This document shows positions 14,891 through 24,510 of a DNA stretch of 52,215 nucleotides, in pieces. The DNA is from Deltaproteobacteria bacterium. GTDB taxonomy: Bacteria > Desulfobacterota > RBG-13-43-22. Location of the stretch: assembly GCA_016219225.1 (NCBI GenBank), contig JACRBX010000046.1, forward strand, positions 1-52,215, in the 5' to 3' direction. The stretch's first letter is position 1. The number at the start of each line of letters is the position of its first letter. The translations under genes were made by a program, and so were the position numbers. The notes below the pieces were generated by a model. The model ran no database searches and had not been told where the DNA came from. It worked only from the letters and a program-made list of their open reading frames with translations.

Positions 14891-15874
14891 ATGGATATAA
14901 AAAATGACAGGCTATGCGGACTCTATACCACAATGTTAAAAATTCGCCTCTTTGAAGAGCGGATTATCGATCTTTACGCCAGGGGCATGGTGCCGGGATT
15001 GGCCCATTTGTACATCGGGGAGGAGGCGGTGGCCGCCGGGGTCTGTGCGACCCTGAGGGAGGATGATTACATTACCAGCACCCATCGCGGACACGGCCAT
15101 GTCATTGCCAAGGGAGCGGAACTCAATCCCATGATGGCCGAGCTGTTCGGAAAGAAGAGTGGCTATTGCAAGGGAAAGGGAGGTTCCATGCACATTGCGG
15201 ACATGGCCATCGGTATCCTGGGGGCCAATGGAATTGCCGGTGGTGGACTTCCCATTGCCGTGGGCGCGGGGATGTCTGCCAAATGGCGGGGGACCGACCA
15301 GGTAACCGCCTGTTTCTTTGGGGATGGATCTTCCAACAACGGGACGTTTCATGAGAGCCTGAACCTGGCCTCTCTGCATAAGCTGCCGGTTGTTTTTGTC
15401 TGCGAAAACAATGGGTACGGGATATCGGTCAGCCAGGAAATGCACCAACCCATAAAAGACATTGCCATCCGGGCCATTGGTTTTGATATGCCCGGGGTGG
15501 TAGTGGACGGCAACGATGTCATCGAAGTCTATAAGGAGGCGGAAAAAGCCGTCAGACGGGCTAGGGCAAAGGAGGGTCCGACCCTTATTGAGTGTAAAAC
15601 CTATCGGTGGCGCGGACACCATGAAGGCGACCCCAATCAAGGCGGGCGCTATCGCACCAAAGAGGAGATCGAAGCCTGGAAAGAAAAGGATCCCATTAAA
15701 CGGTTGGCCCAAAAGCTGATTGTGGAGAAGATCATATTAAAGAAAAGGCTAACCGCCCTTGAACAGGAGATCAACGAGGAGATTGATCGGGCCGTGGATT
15801 TTGCCGATAAAAGTGCCTTTCCGGCCATGGAAGCGTTATACGAAGATGTTTATGTACAGGAAGGTGAGAAATAA
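14891..15874 (+). CDS. acoA: Acetoin/2-oxoacid dehydrogenase E1 component, alpha subunit
   Basis: Alpha half of the thiamine-diphosphate E1 that decarboxylates or cleaves the substrate and passes the acyl group to the lipoyl arm. The 327-residue product has the thiamine-diphosphate motif GDGSSNNGTFHESLNLA through ENN, plus HRGHGH and the KGKGGSMHI segment typical of the AcoA/PdhA family. A GTG at 14879 is in frame, but GGTGAGG sits 6 bp before the ATG at 14891. It overlaps the beta subunit by one base (TAATG). The nearby AcoR-like activator supports an acetoin-type complex, but pyruvate or another 2-oxoacid or diketone cannot be excluded. Confidence 0.9.
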   Translation: MDIKNDRLCGLYTTMLKIRLFEERIIDLYARGMVPGLAHLYIGEEAVAAGVCATLREDDYITSTHRGHGHVIAKGAELNPMMAELFGKKSGYCKGKGGSMHIADMAIGILGANGIAGGGLPIAVGAGMSAKWRGTDQVTACFFGDGSSNNGTFHESLNLASLHKLPVVFVCENNGYGISVSQEMHQPIKDIAIRAIGFDMPGVVVDGNDVIEVYKEAEKAVRRARAKEGPTLIECKTYRWRGHHEGDPNQGGRYRTKEEIEAWKEKDPIKRLAQKLIVEKIILKKRLTALEQEINEEIDRAVDFADKSAFPAMEALYEDVYVQEGEK

Positions 15875-16854
15875 TGAGAATGATCACGTATGCCCAGGCG
15901 CTGAATGAAGCCTTGCGGGAATGTATGAGACAGGACGAGAAAGTGGTTTTGCTCGGAGAAGATATCGGCCGATACGGTGGTATCTTTCAGGTGAGCGCTG
16001 GACTGCTGGATGAGTTTGGGCCCCAGCGGGTGATGGATACGCCCATATCCGAGGCCGGATTCGTCGGCGCCTGTGTCGGGGCGGCCTTGACGGGAATGCG
16101 GCCGGTGGCTGAAATTATGTTCATTGATTTTTCCACGGTCGCTATGGATATGATAATCAATCAAATGGCCAAGATGCACTATATGTTCGGGGGCAGGGGT
16201 CGGGTCCCGATGGTTTTGCGGGTCAATATCGGGGCCGGCCGGGGCACGGCGGCCCAACATTCCCAGAGCTTCCATGCCCTGTTTATGCACATACCCGGCC
16301 TATTGGTTGCAGCCCCTTCGACGGCCTATGATGCCAAAGGGTTGATGATCGAGGCCATCAGAAATGATAATCCGGTTATCTTTGTAGAGCACAAAAAACT
16401 CTATAATGAAAAAGGCCCTGTCCCCGAAGAGAGCTATACCATTCCCTTTGGTCAGGCTGAAGTCAAAAGAGAAGGAAAAGACCTGACCATCGTCGCCACC
16501 CATGCCATGGTGGTGCGTTCTCTCGGGATAGCTGAAGCGTTGGCCAGGGAAGGAATTGAAATCGAGATTGTCGATCCAAGAACATTAACCCCTTTGGATA
16601 AGGGAACCATTCTCGATTCCGTCAAAAAAACCGGGAGATTGTTGGTGGCCGATGAGGGCCACAAGACCTGTGGTGTGGCCGCTGAGATATCGGCCATGGT
16701 CGCTGAGGAAGCCCTCTATTACTTAAAGGCCCCTGTCTTGAGAGTATGCTCGCCCGATACACCTGTGCCGTTTTCGCCACCACTGGAGAAGGCCTTCATC
16801 CCCGATGAAAAAGACTTATTACCGGCCATCAGGCATCTGATGGAGTATGTCTGA
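15874..16854 (+). CDS. acoB: Acetoin/2-oxoacid dehydrogenase E1 component, beta subunit
   Basis: 326 residues of the transketolase pyrimidine-binding plus C-terminal domains. Recognisable parts are the start ITYAQALNEALRECMRQDEK, GEDIGRYGGIFQVSAGL, DTPISEAGFVGACVGAALTG, and the C-terminal IEIVDPRTLTPLD. The E in SEAGF activates thiamine diphosphate. Together with the alpha subunit it forms the alpha2beta2 E1. The ATG overlaps the alpha stop and the E2 gene follows after 14 bp with GAGAGGAGG, so translation is tightly coupled. Confidence 0.92.
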   Translation: MRMITYAQALNEALRECMRQDEKVVLLGEDIGRYGGIFQVSAGLLDEFGPQRVMDTPISEAGFVGACVGAALTGMRPVAEIMFIDFSTVAMDMIINQMAKMHYMFGGRGRVPMVLRVNIGAGRGTAAQHSQSFHALFMHIPGLLVAAPSTAYDAKGLMIEAIRNDNPVIFVEHKKLYNEKGPVPEESYTIPFGQAEVKREGKDLTIVATHAMVVRSLGIAEALAREGIEIEIVDPRTLTPLDKGTILDSVKKTGRLLVADEGHKTCGVAAEISAMVAEEALYYLKAPVLRVCSPDTPVPFSPPLEKAFIPDEKDLLPAIRHLMEYV

Positions 16855-16868
16855 GAGGAGGATGTTCT

Positions 16869-18215
16869 ATGGCCATTGAAGTTGTTATTCCCATGCTCGG
16901 TATAACTATTGAGAAGGGAACGATCGTGGAATGGTTGAAGCAGGAAGGGGACGCCGTTGAGAAGGGGGAGATCATTTTAATCCTCGAGGTGGAAAAGGCG
17001 ACCACGGAAGTTGAATCACCGGCCTCCGGGATCCTGGCTAAAATACTGATCCCCAAAGGGGTTGAGGTGCCCATACTCTCCGTGGCCGCCATCATAACCC
17101 GGCCCGGGGAGGAGTTGCCGGCCCAATATGCTGCTCACGTATCAGGGGGGGGTGCGCCAAAACCTTCAGGGGAAGGGGTTAGTCCGGTGATGTCGGTTGA
17201 GGTCTCTACCGCATCAACCCGGTCCCAGGAAGGGATTGGGGCCGTACCTGCTGCCCGAAGATTGGCCAAGGAGCATGGTATTGATCTGATCGGTATTACC
17301 GGCACTGGACCTGGCGGGAGCATCCTGCTCAGAGATGTGGAGACGTCTCTGAGCAGGACTCCCAAAGAGGTTGAACCGGCTGCCTCAACCCTGGCCCGTA
17401 AACTGGCTGAAAAGAAGGCCGTCCCGCTGGGGGAGGTTGAAGGCCACGGGATCAGGGGACGGATCATGCGGGCTGATGTTATAACCTATATCGAAAAGGT
17501 TGAGCAGGCTGGTCCGGGATTGGGTGTCACCATTCCTATGAGCAGCATCCGACAGGTCATTGCCAGACGGATGTCGGAGAGCGCCTTTACCGCACCTCAT
17601 ATCTATTTTTTTGCCGAAGTTTGTCTTGATCCGTTAATGGAGTACCGGAAAGCGGTATTGCCCGATTTCGAGAAGGCCTTTAAGTTACGTCCCTCCATAA
17701 ACGATTTTCTGATCAAGGCGGTGGCCTTGAACCTCTGTGATTTCCCTATGCTTAATGCCCGAATCAAGGGGGATGGGATTCAAATCATGCCCGAGATCAA
17801 TATGGGTCTGGCCGTCGCCGTTCCCGAGGGATTGGTCGTACCGGCCATTGCCCTGGCCGATCGCTGTGGGCTGGTGGAGATAGTCCGGCAGCGGACCGAT
17901 CTGGTGAAACGGGCCAGGGAAGGGAATTTGAGCCTTGAAGAGATGCAGCGAGGCACCTTCACCATTTCCAGTCTGGCCCAGTACGACATCACCCATTTTA
18001 CGGCCATACTCAATCCACCGCAGAGTGGTATCCTGTCCGTGGCCAAGACCGATGAGAAGCTGGCCCTGGTGGATGGACGGGTCGAGGTCAAACACGTGGT
18101 CCAATTGGGGCTATCAGTGGATCACCGGATCATTGACGGGGCCATGGCGGCTGATTTTCTCCAGAATCTCAAATGGAAAATGGAGAGACCGGCTTTCACG
18201 TTTCTCACTTTGTAG
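16869..18215 (+). CDS. acoC: Dihydrolipoamide acyltransferase (E2)
   Basis: 448 residues. An N-terminal lipoyl domain (1-78) has the modified lysine K43 in EVEKATTE. Two peripheral-subunit-binding segments follow: about 122-158 (VPAARRLAKEHGIDLIGITG) and about 172-208 (ASTLARKLAEKKAVPLGEVE, then GRIMRADV). The catalytic core (about 215-448) carries the active-site DHRIIDG. E2 moves the acyl group from lipoyl to CoA and forms the core of the complex. Two binding segments are unusual, since one is normal. LipA and LipB encoded at 5.3-9.0 kb would make its cofactor. Confidence 0.93.
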   Translation: MAIEVVIPMLGITIEKGTIVEWLKQEGDAVEKGEIILILEVEKATTEVESPASGILAKILIPKGVEVPILSVAAIITRPGEELPAQYAAHVSGGGAPKPSGEGVSPVMSVEVSTASTRSQEGIGAVPAARRLAKEHGIDLIGITGTGPGGSILLRDVETSLSRTPKEVEPAASTLARKLAEKKAVPLGEVEGHGIRGRIMRADVITYIEKVEQAGPGLGVTIPMSSIRQVIARRMSESAFTAPHIYFFAEVCLDPLMEYRKAVLPDFEKAFKLRPSINDFLIKAVALNLCDFPMLNARIKGDGIQIMPEINMGLAVAVPEGLVVPAIALADRCGLVEIVRQRTDLVKRAREGNLSLEEMQRGTFTISSLAQYDITHFTAILNPPQSGILSVAKTDEKLALVDGRVEVKHVVQLGLSVDHRIIDGAMAADFLQNLKWKMERPAFTFLTL

Positions 18216-18233
18216 ATGGATCAGGGAGGAGTC

Positions 18234-19628
18234 ATGTACGATCTGGCAATTATCGGTGGAGGTCCGGGCGGCTACGTGGCGGCCATCAGGGGGGCACAGA
18301 ATGGTTTGAAGGTCCTGTTGATTGAGAAGGATTCCCTGGGTGGGACCTGCCTGAACCGAGGGTGTATTCCTACCAAGTGTTTTATCCACGACGTTAAACT
18401 TCTGGAAGAGGCCAAAAGGTCTCCGGTTATAAAGGGGACCGAGGCCCTTTCCATTGATCTGGACAAGATGGTGGCCCGTAAGCGCAAAACGGTAAAAACC
18501 CTGGTAGGTGGGCTCGGGTCCCTGATGAAAGCTAACGGCATAGACGTGGAACAGGGCCAGGGGGAGTTGATTGCCCCGGGGCGGATAAGGATACAGTCTC
18601 ATCAGGGGACAGACAGGGAGCATGAGGCCAGGCAGGTGATCCTGGCTACGGGATCAAAACCGGCTGTTCCTTCTTTCATTGAAGCGGATGGCCGGTTTGT
18701 TCAGACTACCGATGAGGCCCTGGATCCCGAAGATATACCGGAAAAATTGACGATCATCGGCGGCGGTGTGATCGGTCTGGAGATGGCCACTATCTATCGA
18801 AACTTAGGCTCTGAGGTCACAATTCTGGAGCTGCTTACGGATATTATCACTAATGAAGAGATTGAGATCCGACGGGCCATGCGGATGCTTATGGAGAAAC
18901 GGGGGGTAAAGATCCACCTCAAGACCAAGGTCCAGGAGGTAGTTCGTCGGAAAGGGAAGGTCCAGGTCGTCTATGAGGGGAATGACGGTCTTACTGAGCG
19001 TATTCAGTCAGACAGAGTACTCATGGCCACCGGGCGGGTTCCCGTTCTCGACGGTATTAATGCCAATAAACTGGGATTAGGCCTGAATGGGATCTTTGTC
19101 AAGGTAAACGCAAGGCTTGAAACCAATTTGCCGGGGGTCTATGCCATAGGGGATCTGAACGGAGGCCTGATGCTGGCACACAAGGCTTCGGCCGAGGCCG
19201 AGGCGGTTATTGTCAACATCTTGGGAGGGTGCAAGGAAATAAGGCCGGAATTGATCCCGCGCTGCATCTGGGGATTTACTGAAATCGGTTCCGTCGGCTT
19301 GACAGAGGAAGAGGCAAAGAAGACCGGACGGTCGATAAAGGTAGGCAAGTTTCTTTATCTGAACAGTCCGGCAGCCCAGGCCAGGGAGGATGTGGATGGT
19401 ATGGTAAAGATCATCGGTGATGCCGAGACAGGGGAAATACTGGGGGTCCATATCATCGGTCCCCGGGCCACGGATCTTATCGGAGAGCCGGTCATGGCCA
19501 TGACCATGGAATCGGTGGTGGAGGACCTGTCCGAGGTGATCAAACCTCACCCGACCTTGAGTGAAACCATTGTGGAGGCGGCCATGGATTGGAATGGTCG
19601 GGCCATCCACCGTCCTGGTAAGAGATAG
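18234..19628 (+). CDS. lpd: Dihydrolipoyl dehydrogenase (E3)
   Basis: 464 residues. It reoxidises the dihydrolipoyl arm of E2 with FAD and NAD+. Motifs: FAD-binding IIGGGPGGYVAAIRGAQNG near the start, redox-active disulfide GGTCLNRGCIPTK, NAD-binding IIGGGVIGLEMATIYRNLG, FAD-binding YAIGDLNGG and the C-terminal HPTLSE with the active-site His-Glu pair. An in-frame ATG at 18216 abuts the E2 stop, but AGGGAGGA lies right before the ATG at 18234 and the protein then begins MYDLAIIGGG, so 18234 is used. Its last 177 bp are repeated 7.7 kb downstream. Confidence 0.94.
   Translation: MYDLAIIGGGPGGYVAAIRGAQNGLKVLLIEKDSLGGTCLNRGCIPTKCFIHDVKLLEEAKRSPVIKGTEALSIDLDKMVARKRKTVKTLVGGLGSLMKANGIDVEQGQGELIAPGRIRIQSHQGTDREHEARQVILATGSKPAVPSFIEADGRFVQTTDEALDPEDIPEKLTIIGGGVIGLEMATIYRNLGSEVTILELLTDIITNEEIEIRRAMRMLMEKRGVKIHLKTKVQEVVRRKGKVQVVYEGNDGLTERIQSDRVLMATGRVPVLDGINANKLGLGLNGIFVKVNARLETNLPGVYAIGDLNGGLMLAHKASAEAEAVIVNILGGCKEIRPELIPRCIWGFTEIGSVGLTEEEAKKTGRSIKVGKFLYLNSPAAQAREDVDGMVKIIGDAETGEILGVHIIGPRATDLIGEPVMAMTMESVVEDLSEVIKPHPTLSETIVEAAMDWNGRAIHRPGKR
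19452..19628 (+). repeat. Direct repeat of the lpd 3' end, copy 1
   Basis: The last 59 codons of lpd. Position by position it matches 27188-27364 with 11 differences in 177 bp (about 94%), nearly all at third codon positions. The intact gene carries this copy. Confidence 0.95.
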
Positions 19629-19896
19629 AAAATGATGAATAAAAAATCGAAACCAAATGACTTGATTTGTGGGATTAACGAATTGATATTATTTAATGAT
19701 TCTTTATTGTGAAGCGCGAGTTTAATCCCCCGCACCTTGGGGCATTCATTTTAGATGAATAAGATTTTGCTGGGATTTATAACCTGAAAAGATTTGCCAC
19801 GTCACTAACGCGGCAACGGCTTTTATCGAGAGACTTGATTTCCTGGCTGTCGAGAAAGATGTACAAACACATTCAGGTAAATCAGAAGAGGGCCAA

Positions 19897-20952
19897 ATGA
19901 AAAAAAGCAAATACAGCGATTCCTCAGGCAATGCACGCCAAGAAGGCATATCTGATGTTGGTAAAGCGGAAGTTCAAAGAAACCAAGGCAGGTACAAGCC
20001 AAGCCAGGAGACCATCGTCCTGGGGACTTCGGCCCTCATCGCTATCATCCTGAGTATCACTTTAGAGGGTTTTTTTTCCCTGGGCAATTTTTTTGCACTG
20101 CTTCGATCGATTTCTGTCCTTGGCGTTTTTGGCCTTGGCATGGCCATTGTGGTGATCGGCAAGGGAATCGATCTTTCAATAGTGGCGATTGGCTTTGCAA
20201 CGGGCGCATTGTCCGTCAAGATGATCAATGCGGATTACTCCCTTGTTTTGACGCTGTGCGTATGTATTGCGATTGCATGTGGTTTGGGGATAATAAATGG
20301 TTTCCTTATCTCCATTGTGGAGATTCCGGCTCTGTTCGCAACGTTGGCTTCTTCGTTTCTATCTCTCGGGATCGTCCGCAGTACATATGTTCCGAATAAC
20401 GTGGCGAATCTGGCTCAAGAGCACAATGAACTACTGCGTTTGGGAGGGAATATTGCGGGCCATATCCCCATACCCGTGATCATTTTCACCCTTTGCGCTT
20501 TAGTGGTGTACCTGTTTCTTTCTCGAACAGTCCGTGGACGCTTCATCTATGCCCATGGAGATAATGCAGATGCGGCACGCTTAACCGGAATCGCGGTGCG
20601 TCCCTTGACCATGGTGGAATATGGATTATCAGCCGTCATCGGATACATCGGGGGTATGATGATGGTGATATCGAGCGGAGTGCTGCAATATCAAGTTGTA
20701 GAGGGCACCTTTATTTATGATATCATCCTGGTGGTGGTTCTCGGAGGCGTCAGTCTGGTGGGGGGACGCGGGAGCGTGATATGTGTCATTGCCGGGTCCC
20801 TGCTGATTGGTGTGATGAGAAATGCCATGACGATTATGAATATAGATGCACAGATCCAAAATATCATTATGGGGGGGGTGTTGCTTATGGCTCTTGTGGT
20901 GGACAGTTATGTACATCCTCGGGATGACGAAACGGCAAAGCAAGGCGACTGA
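19897..20952 (+). CDS. Ribose-class (CUT2) ABC transporter permease
   Basis: 351 residues of the RbsC/BPD_transp_2 family, about eight to ten membrane segments after a hydrophilic 45-residue N-terminus. The signature GKGIDLSIVAIGFATGALS and the C-terminal VVLGGVSLVGGRGS ... GSLLIGVMRNAM are typical. With the other permease (22312), binding protein (20985) and ATPase (25661) it makes a complete importer of the sugar type. The long charged N-terminus is unusual. A 268-bp gap before it has only a small CCCC/GGGG hairpin near 19727-19741. Confidence 0.9.
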   Translation: MKKSKYSDSSGNARQEGISDVGKAEVQRNQGRYKPSQETIVLGTSALIAIILSITLEGFFSLGNFFALLRSISVLGVFGLGMAIVVIGKGIDLSIVAIGFATGALSVKMINADYSLVLTLCVCIAIACGLGIINGFLISIVEIPALFATLASSFLSLGIVRSTYVPNNVANLAQEHNELLRLGGNIAGHIPIPVIIFTLCALVVYLFLSRTVRGRFIYAHGDNADAARLTGIAVRPLTMVEYGLSAVIGYIGGMMMVISSGVLQYQVVEGTFIYDIILVVVLGGVSLVGGRGSVICVIAGSLLIGVMRNAMTIMNIDAQIQNIIMGGVLLMALVVDSYVHPRDDETAKQGD

Positions 20953-20984
20953 TGAAAACTCACTAAAAAGAAGGGAGAGAACTA

Positions 20985-22028
20985 ATGTTTGGATTAAGAA
21001 ATTTAAAGGCAAGTAAATTTTTTTTGAAGGGTATGCTTATTCTCGGGATTCTATGTGCACTAGTGGTCTGGTCTACTATGGCTTTCGCGAAAGAAGATCA
21101 GCGCACCGAACTTAGCGAGAAATTCACTAAAGCCGTCAAAGGAAAGACAGTGGCGTGGTCGTATTGTTGGGCCGGCATCCTGGAGACAGAATGGACCGAC
21201 ATAATGCGGCTGAACTTTGCGCGCTATGGAATTAAATTCATTGCAAGGGATAGCGATTTAAAGCCTGATGTCCAGCGTCAGGCGATTGAAAGCCTTATTG
21301 TCCAGCGCCCGGATGTTCTGGTGGTGCAGAGTGTAAACCAGACCAATACGGCGCAGGTAATCAAAAAGGCCATGCAACAGGGAATTTTTGTGGTGCAGGT
21401 TAACATGCCCTCGGTTCAGGTGAGTGATGGATTTGTAGGTATTAATGTTCCCCAGGTGGGCCGCATGATCGCCCAAGACATGATCAAGGAGATTGGCGGA
21501 GGTAAAACTTCCGGCAAGGTCGCGATCATTGAGGGTGATACGGCTGCGCCCTATTCCCGCGACCAAGCGGAAGCCGCAATAGCCGAGTTCAAAAAAGATC
21601 CCACCATTAAGGTCGTTTCACGTCAGCCCGCTGTTTGGGATCCCAACAAAGGCAACGAGATCATTTCCACCGTGATTCAGGCGCATCCCGATTTGGCCGC
21701 CGTTTACAGTGTCTGGGGACCGCAGTCCGCCGGTGTGGGCCAGGCTTTGAAACATGCCGGATCGAAAGCGAAGGTGTGGGTTGCCAGCGACGGCCAGATG
21801 CCCGACTGTGACCTGCTGAAGCAGGGGTTTTTTCACAAGGCTCTGTCTTATCGGGGAGATATTCTAGGAGAAGATATCGTAGCAATGGTTCTGCATTTGT
21901 TGCAGAACAAAGATGTTGTCAAGCCTGGGCAAAGGCAAATTGCCCATTATACGGCTCTTTTCTGGGTCAATGGACCGGCGGAAATTCCATACTATTGCTG
22001 GCCGCCGATAAAAAAATCGATGAATTAA
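20985..22028 (+). CDS. Ribose-class ABC transporter substrate-binding protein
   Basis: 347 residues of the periplasmic_binding_protein_4 (RbsB-like) family. A signal or anchor segment (FFLKGMLILGILCALVVWST, ending MAFA) precedes the two-lobed body, with RQAIESLIVQRPDVLVVQSV, then GKVAIIEGD and AVYSVWGPQSAGVGQALKHAG. AAGAAGGGAGAG precedes the ATG. It starts 32 bp after the permease, in one operon. The ligand is not evident; the accompanying lactonase-like propellers suggest a sugar lactone, glycoside or similar cyclic compound. Confidence 0.88.
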   Translation: MFGLRNLKASKFFLKGMLILGILCALVVWSTMAFAKEDQRTELSEKFTKAVKGKTVAWSYCWAGILETEWTDIMRLNFARYGIKFIARDSDLKPDVQRQAIESLIVQRPDVLVVQSVNQTNTAQVIKKAMQQGIFVVQVNMPSVQVSDGFVGINVPQVGRMIAQDMIKEIGGGKTSGKVAIIEGDTAAPYSRDQAEAAIAEFKKDPTIKVVSRQPAVWDPNKGNEIISTVIQAHPDLAAVYSVWGPQSAGVGQALKHAGSKAKVWVASDGQMPDCDLLKQGFFHKALSYRGDILGEDIVAMVLHLLQNKDVVKPGQRQIAHYTALFWVNGPAEIPYYCWPPIKKSMN

Positions 22029-22090
22029 AGTGAAATAGCCTGACGGGCTTCTGATATTGCTGGAAACTAATAGAAGACCTCGATGTTGCA

Positions 22091-22189
22091 AAAGCCGAGG
22101 ATGCCGGAGATCCGAGACGTCAGAGGCGAAGTAGTACTAAGGTACTGCGAGCCCTTGACAACAAAGGAGATGTGGCATCTCACGGCTTT
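22091..22189. repeat. Imperfect inverted-repeat element in the transporter operon
   Basis: The 283-bp gap 22029-22311 holds an element with AAAGCCG at the left end (22091) and CGGCTTT at the right (22183-22189). Internal parts pair as GATGCC/GGCATC and GGCGA/GCGAG-like stretches, meeting at AGTACTAAGGTACT near 22133-22146. It looks like a non-autonomous, MITE-like palindromic repeat of deltaproteobacterial type. Confidence 0.55.
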
Positions 22190-22311
22190 ACCGAAGGGTA
22201 AAAATTGATCGAGTGACATAAGCAAAATCTATTTAATTAATAAAGTATCACTTCTGTTCAATTTTTATGCAACAATGTGGTAGACTGATAAAGTAAAAGG
22301 AAGGCAAAAAT

Positions 22312-24468
22312 ATGAGTTCAACCGCCTCGGGCTTCAGGCTTAATGAAGTGATAATGCGCTTCTGGTACAGGCACACGCCTCAATTATTCCTGAGCGAATT
22401 GCTCGAAAAAAGATGGATGGAACCGATTATTCCGTTCACCATGCTGTGCTTAGTGTTTCTGACGTCCATTCTGTTTATACCCGGCTATATGTCCATAGTC
22501 CAGCAACAAATTTTGATGCAGGAGTTCGCCGATTTGGGTCTGGTGACGATAGCGATGGCGGTGACCATCATGTCCGGTGGTATCGATTTGTCGGTTGGCG
22601 CGGTATTCGCTTTGGGATGCTTTCTTGCGATATACCTGCACCTGGTCCTGGGATTGCCTTTACTGGTGGTTTTTATCAGTGAACTAGTGTTAGGTGCGTT
22701 ATTAGGGATGGTGAATGGCGGTCTGATCGCTTATGCGAAAACACGACCCTTTTTGACAACCATAGTTACCCTCATTATTGGTCGAGCCGTCTACACAAAG
22801 CTGGTAACAACGTCCGCCTCCGCGTTTGCTGACGTTGCCGGCAGGGAAGGTGGGGCCGTTTGGGATTTTTTGGGCAGTGGCGCCATTTTGGGTGTGCCTA
22901 CCAACATGGTTATCCTTATTGTTGTGGGGGTGGGGTTTCATTTTTATTTAACCAGGCTGCGGCCAGGTGTGCATATAATGGCCGTCGGCTCCAGCCGTAA
23001 GGCGGCTCGGCATGCTGGTATCAACGATAAGTGCGCGATTTTTTTCGCTTATGTGATATCCAGCATGCTCGCCACATTGGCTGGCATGCTGTTCGCTTGC
23101 CAACAGAACAATGCAGGTGTCCAAGTGGGAGATGGGTGGGAAATAAATGCTCTGGCCGGGGCCGTGCTTGGCGGCATAAGCCTTTCAGGGGGCCGGGGAA
23201 CCATGGCGCGAGCCCTGATAGGCGGCTTAATCGTTTACATTGTGCTTAACGGCCTTACAAACATAGGTTTGTTGGGAGGAATGATTAAAGGCGCCGCGGG
23301 GCTTCTTCTGTTGATAGCGGTGGGCCTCGATGTCAAGTGGTTTAAGAATAAAAGCAAAGCCTTGCAGAAGATATACGTGACTCCAAGTTGGGTCGATTTT
23401 CAAAAGGCGCCTTCTATAGCTCGAGTTAGTGGCAGTCCCTATGCTGAGAATGATCGCCTGCTCAATGCCGAAGCCCTTGGCTTCGATCAAATCGAAGGCC
23501 CGGAAGACATTATTCTGGATTGCCAGGACAATCTTTACGGTGTTGATCGTCGAGGTCATATCATGCGTTTCCAACCTCCTGATTATAACGTTGGAAAAGT
23601 GTTTGCCAGAATTGGTGGACGTCCCTTGGGAATGACACTTGATCGGGATGAAAACCTTCTGGTCTGCGTAGCTGGCATGGGTGTGTATGGCGTTAAACCC
23701 GACCGTACGGTTTTCAAAGTCACAGACGAGACAAATCGTACCAGGTTCAGGTTGAAGGATGACTCACGCATTCTCCTGGCGGACGATCTGGACATTGCAC
23801 CGGACGGGAAAATTTACTTCAGTGACCCATCTATACGGTATCCTCTGGAAGAATGGGCGCTGGACGGATTCGAAGGACGCGGCAATGGACGGGTTATCTG
23901 TCATGATCCCGGGACGGGAAAAACCAAAACTATACTAAGAAATTTAAACTTCACGAATGGTATTTGCCTCTCACACGACGGGAACTCAATTTTGATAGCC
24001 AGTACATATGGATGCCGGATTTACCGTTATTGGATCGCAACAGGGAGGGCTGGGACTTTAGAGGTGCTCATTGACAACCTGCCCGGTTATCCAGACAACA
24101 TTAACCGGGCTTCGGATGGAAGATATTGGCTTGCTTTAGTGGGGCTTCGCGCGCCAGCCTATGATATCGCGATGGCTGCCCCTTCATTTCGGCGACGTAT
24201 GGTCAAGCAAATCCCGTCAGACGAGTGGCTGATTCCTGGGATCAATTACGGTTGTATCGTTAAGTTCGATGACCAGGGAAAGGTGATTGAGTCATTATGG
24301 GACCCATCTGCGGATTCGCACCCGACGATTACTTCAATCCGCGAGCATAAGGGTTACCTATACATCGGCGGCCTTGAAAATAATCGAATCGGACGCGTGC
24401 GGTTACCGAATGCCGATCCGGATTGGACAGGATGGGAGTCGTATTGGGGCCAGAAGCGGCAATATTAA
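22312..24468 (+). CDS. ABC permease fused to a strictosidine-synthase/SMP-30-like propeller
   Basis: 718 residues in one uninterrupted frame. Residues about 35-345 are an RbsC-like permease (TIMSGGIDLSVGAVFALGCF, then GAVLGGISLSGGRGTMARAL). After a short linker (about 346-385), residues about 386-718 are a six-bladed propeller of the strictosidine-synthase/SMP-30 type: GPEDIILDCQDNLYGVDRRG, DDLDIAPDGKIYFSDPSIRY, GRGNGRVICHDPGTGKTKTI, LNFTNGICLSHDGNSILIAS and NLPGYPDNINRASDGRYWLA. Whether the propeller lies in periplasm or cytoplasm depends on the number of membrane segments and was not computed. It could hydrolyse a lactone as it arrives, or be a binding module. Ribosome-binding site AAAGGAAGG is good. 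Confidence 0.88.
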   Translation: MSSTASGFRLNEVIMRFWYRHTPQLFLSELLEKRWMEPIIPFTMLCLVFLTSILFIPGYMSIVQQQILMQEFADLGLVTIAMAVTIMSGGIDLSVGAVFALGCFLAIYLHLVLGLPLLVVFISELVLGALLGMVNGGLIAYAKTRPFLTTIVTLIIGRAVYTKLVTTSASAFADVAGREGGAVWDFLGSGAILGVPTNMVILIVVGVGFHFYLTRLRPGVHIMAVGSSRKAARHAGINDKCAIFFAYVISSMLATLAGMLFACQQNNAGVQVGDGWEINALAGAVLGGISLSGGRGTMARALIGGLIVYIVLNGLTNIGLLGGMIKGAAGLLLLIAVGLDVKWFKNKSKALQKIYVTPSWVDFQKAPSIARVSGSPYAENDRLLNAEALGFDQIEGPEDIILDCQDNLYGVDRRGHIMRFQPPDYNVGKVFARIGGRPLGMTLDRDENLLVCVAGMGVYGVKPDRTVFKVTDETNRTRFRLKDDSRILLADDLDIAPDGKIYFSDPSIRYPLEEWALDGFEGRGNGRVICHDPGTGKTKTILRNLNFTNGICLSHDGNSILIASTYGCRIYRYWIATGRAGTLEVLIDNLPGYPDNINRASDGRYWLALVGLRAPAYDIAMAAPSFRRRMVKQIPSDEWLIPGINYGCIVKFDDQGKVIESLWDPSADSHPTITSIREHKGYLYIGGLENNRIGRVRLPNADPDWTGWESYWGQKRQY

Positions 24469-24510
24469 CTCTCAATAACAAATTAAAATAATTTATGAAG
24501 GAATATTGTT

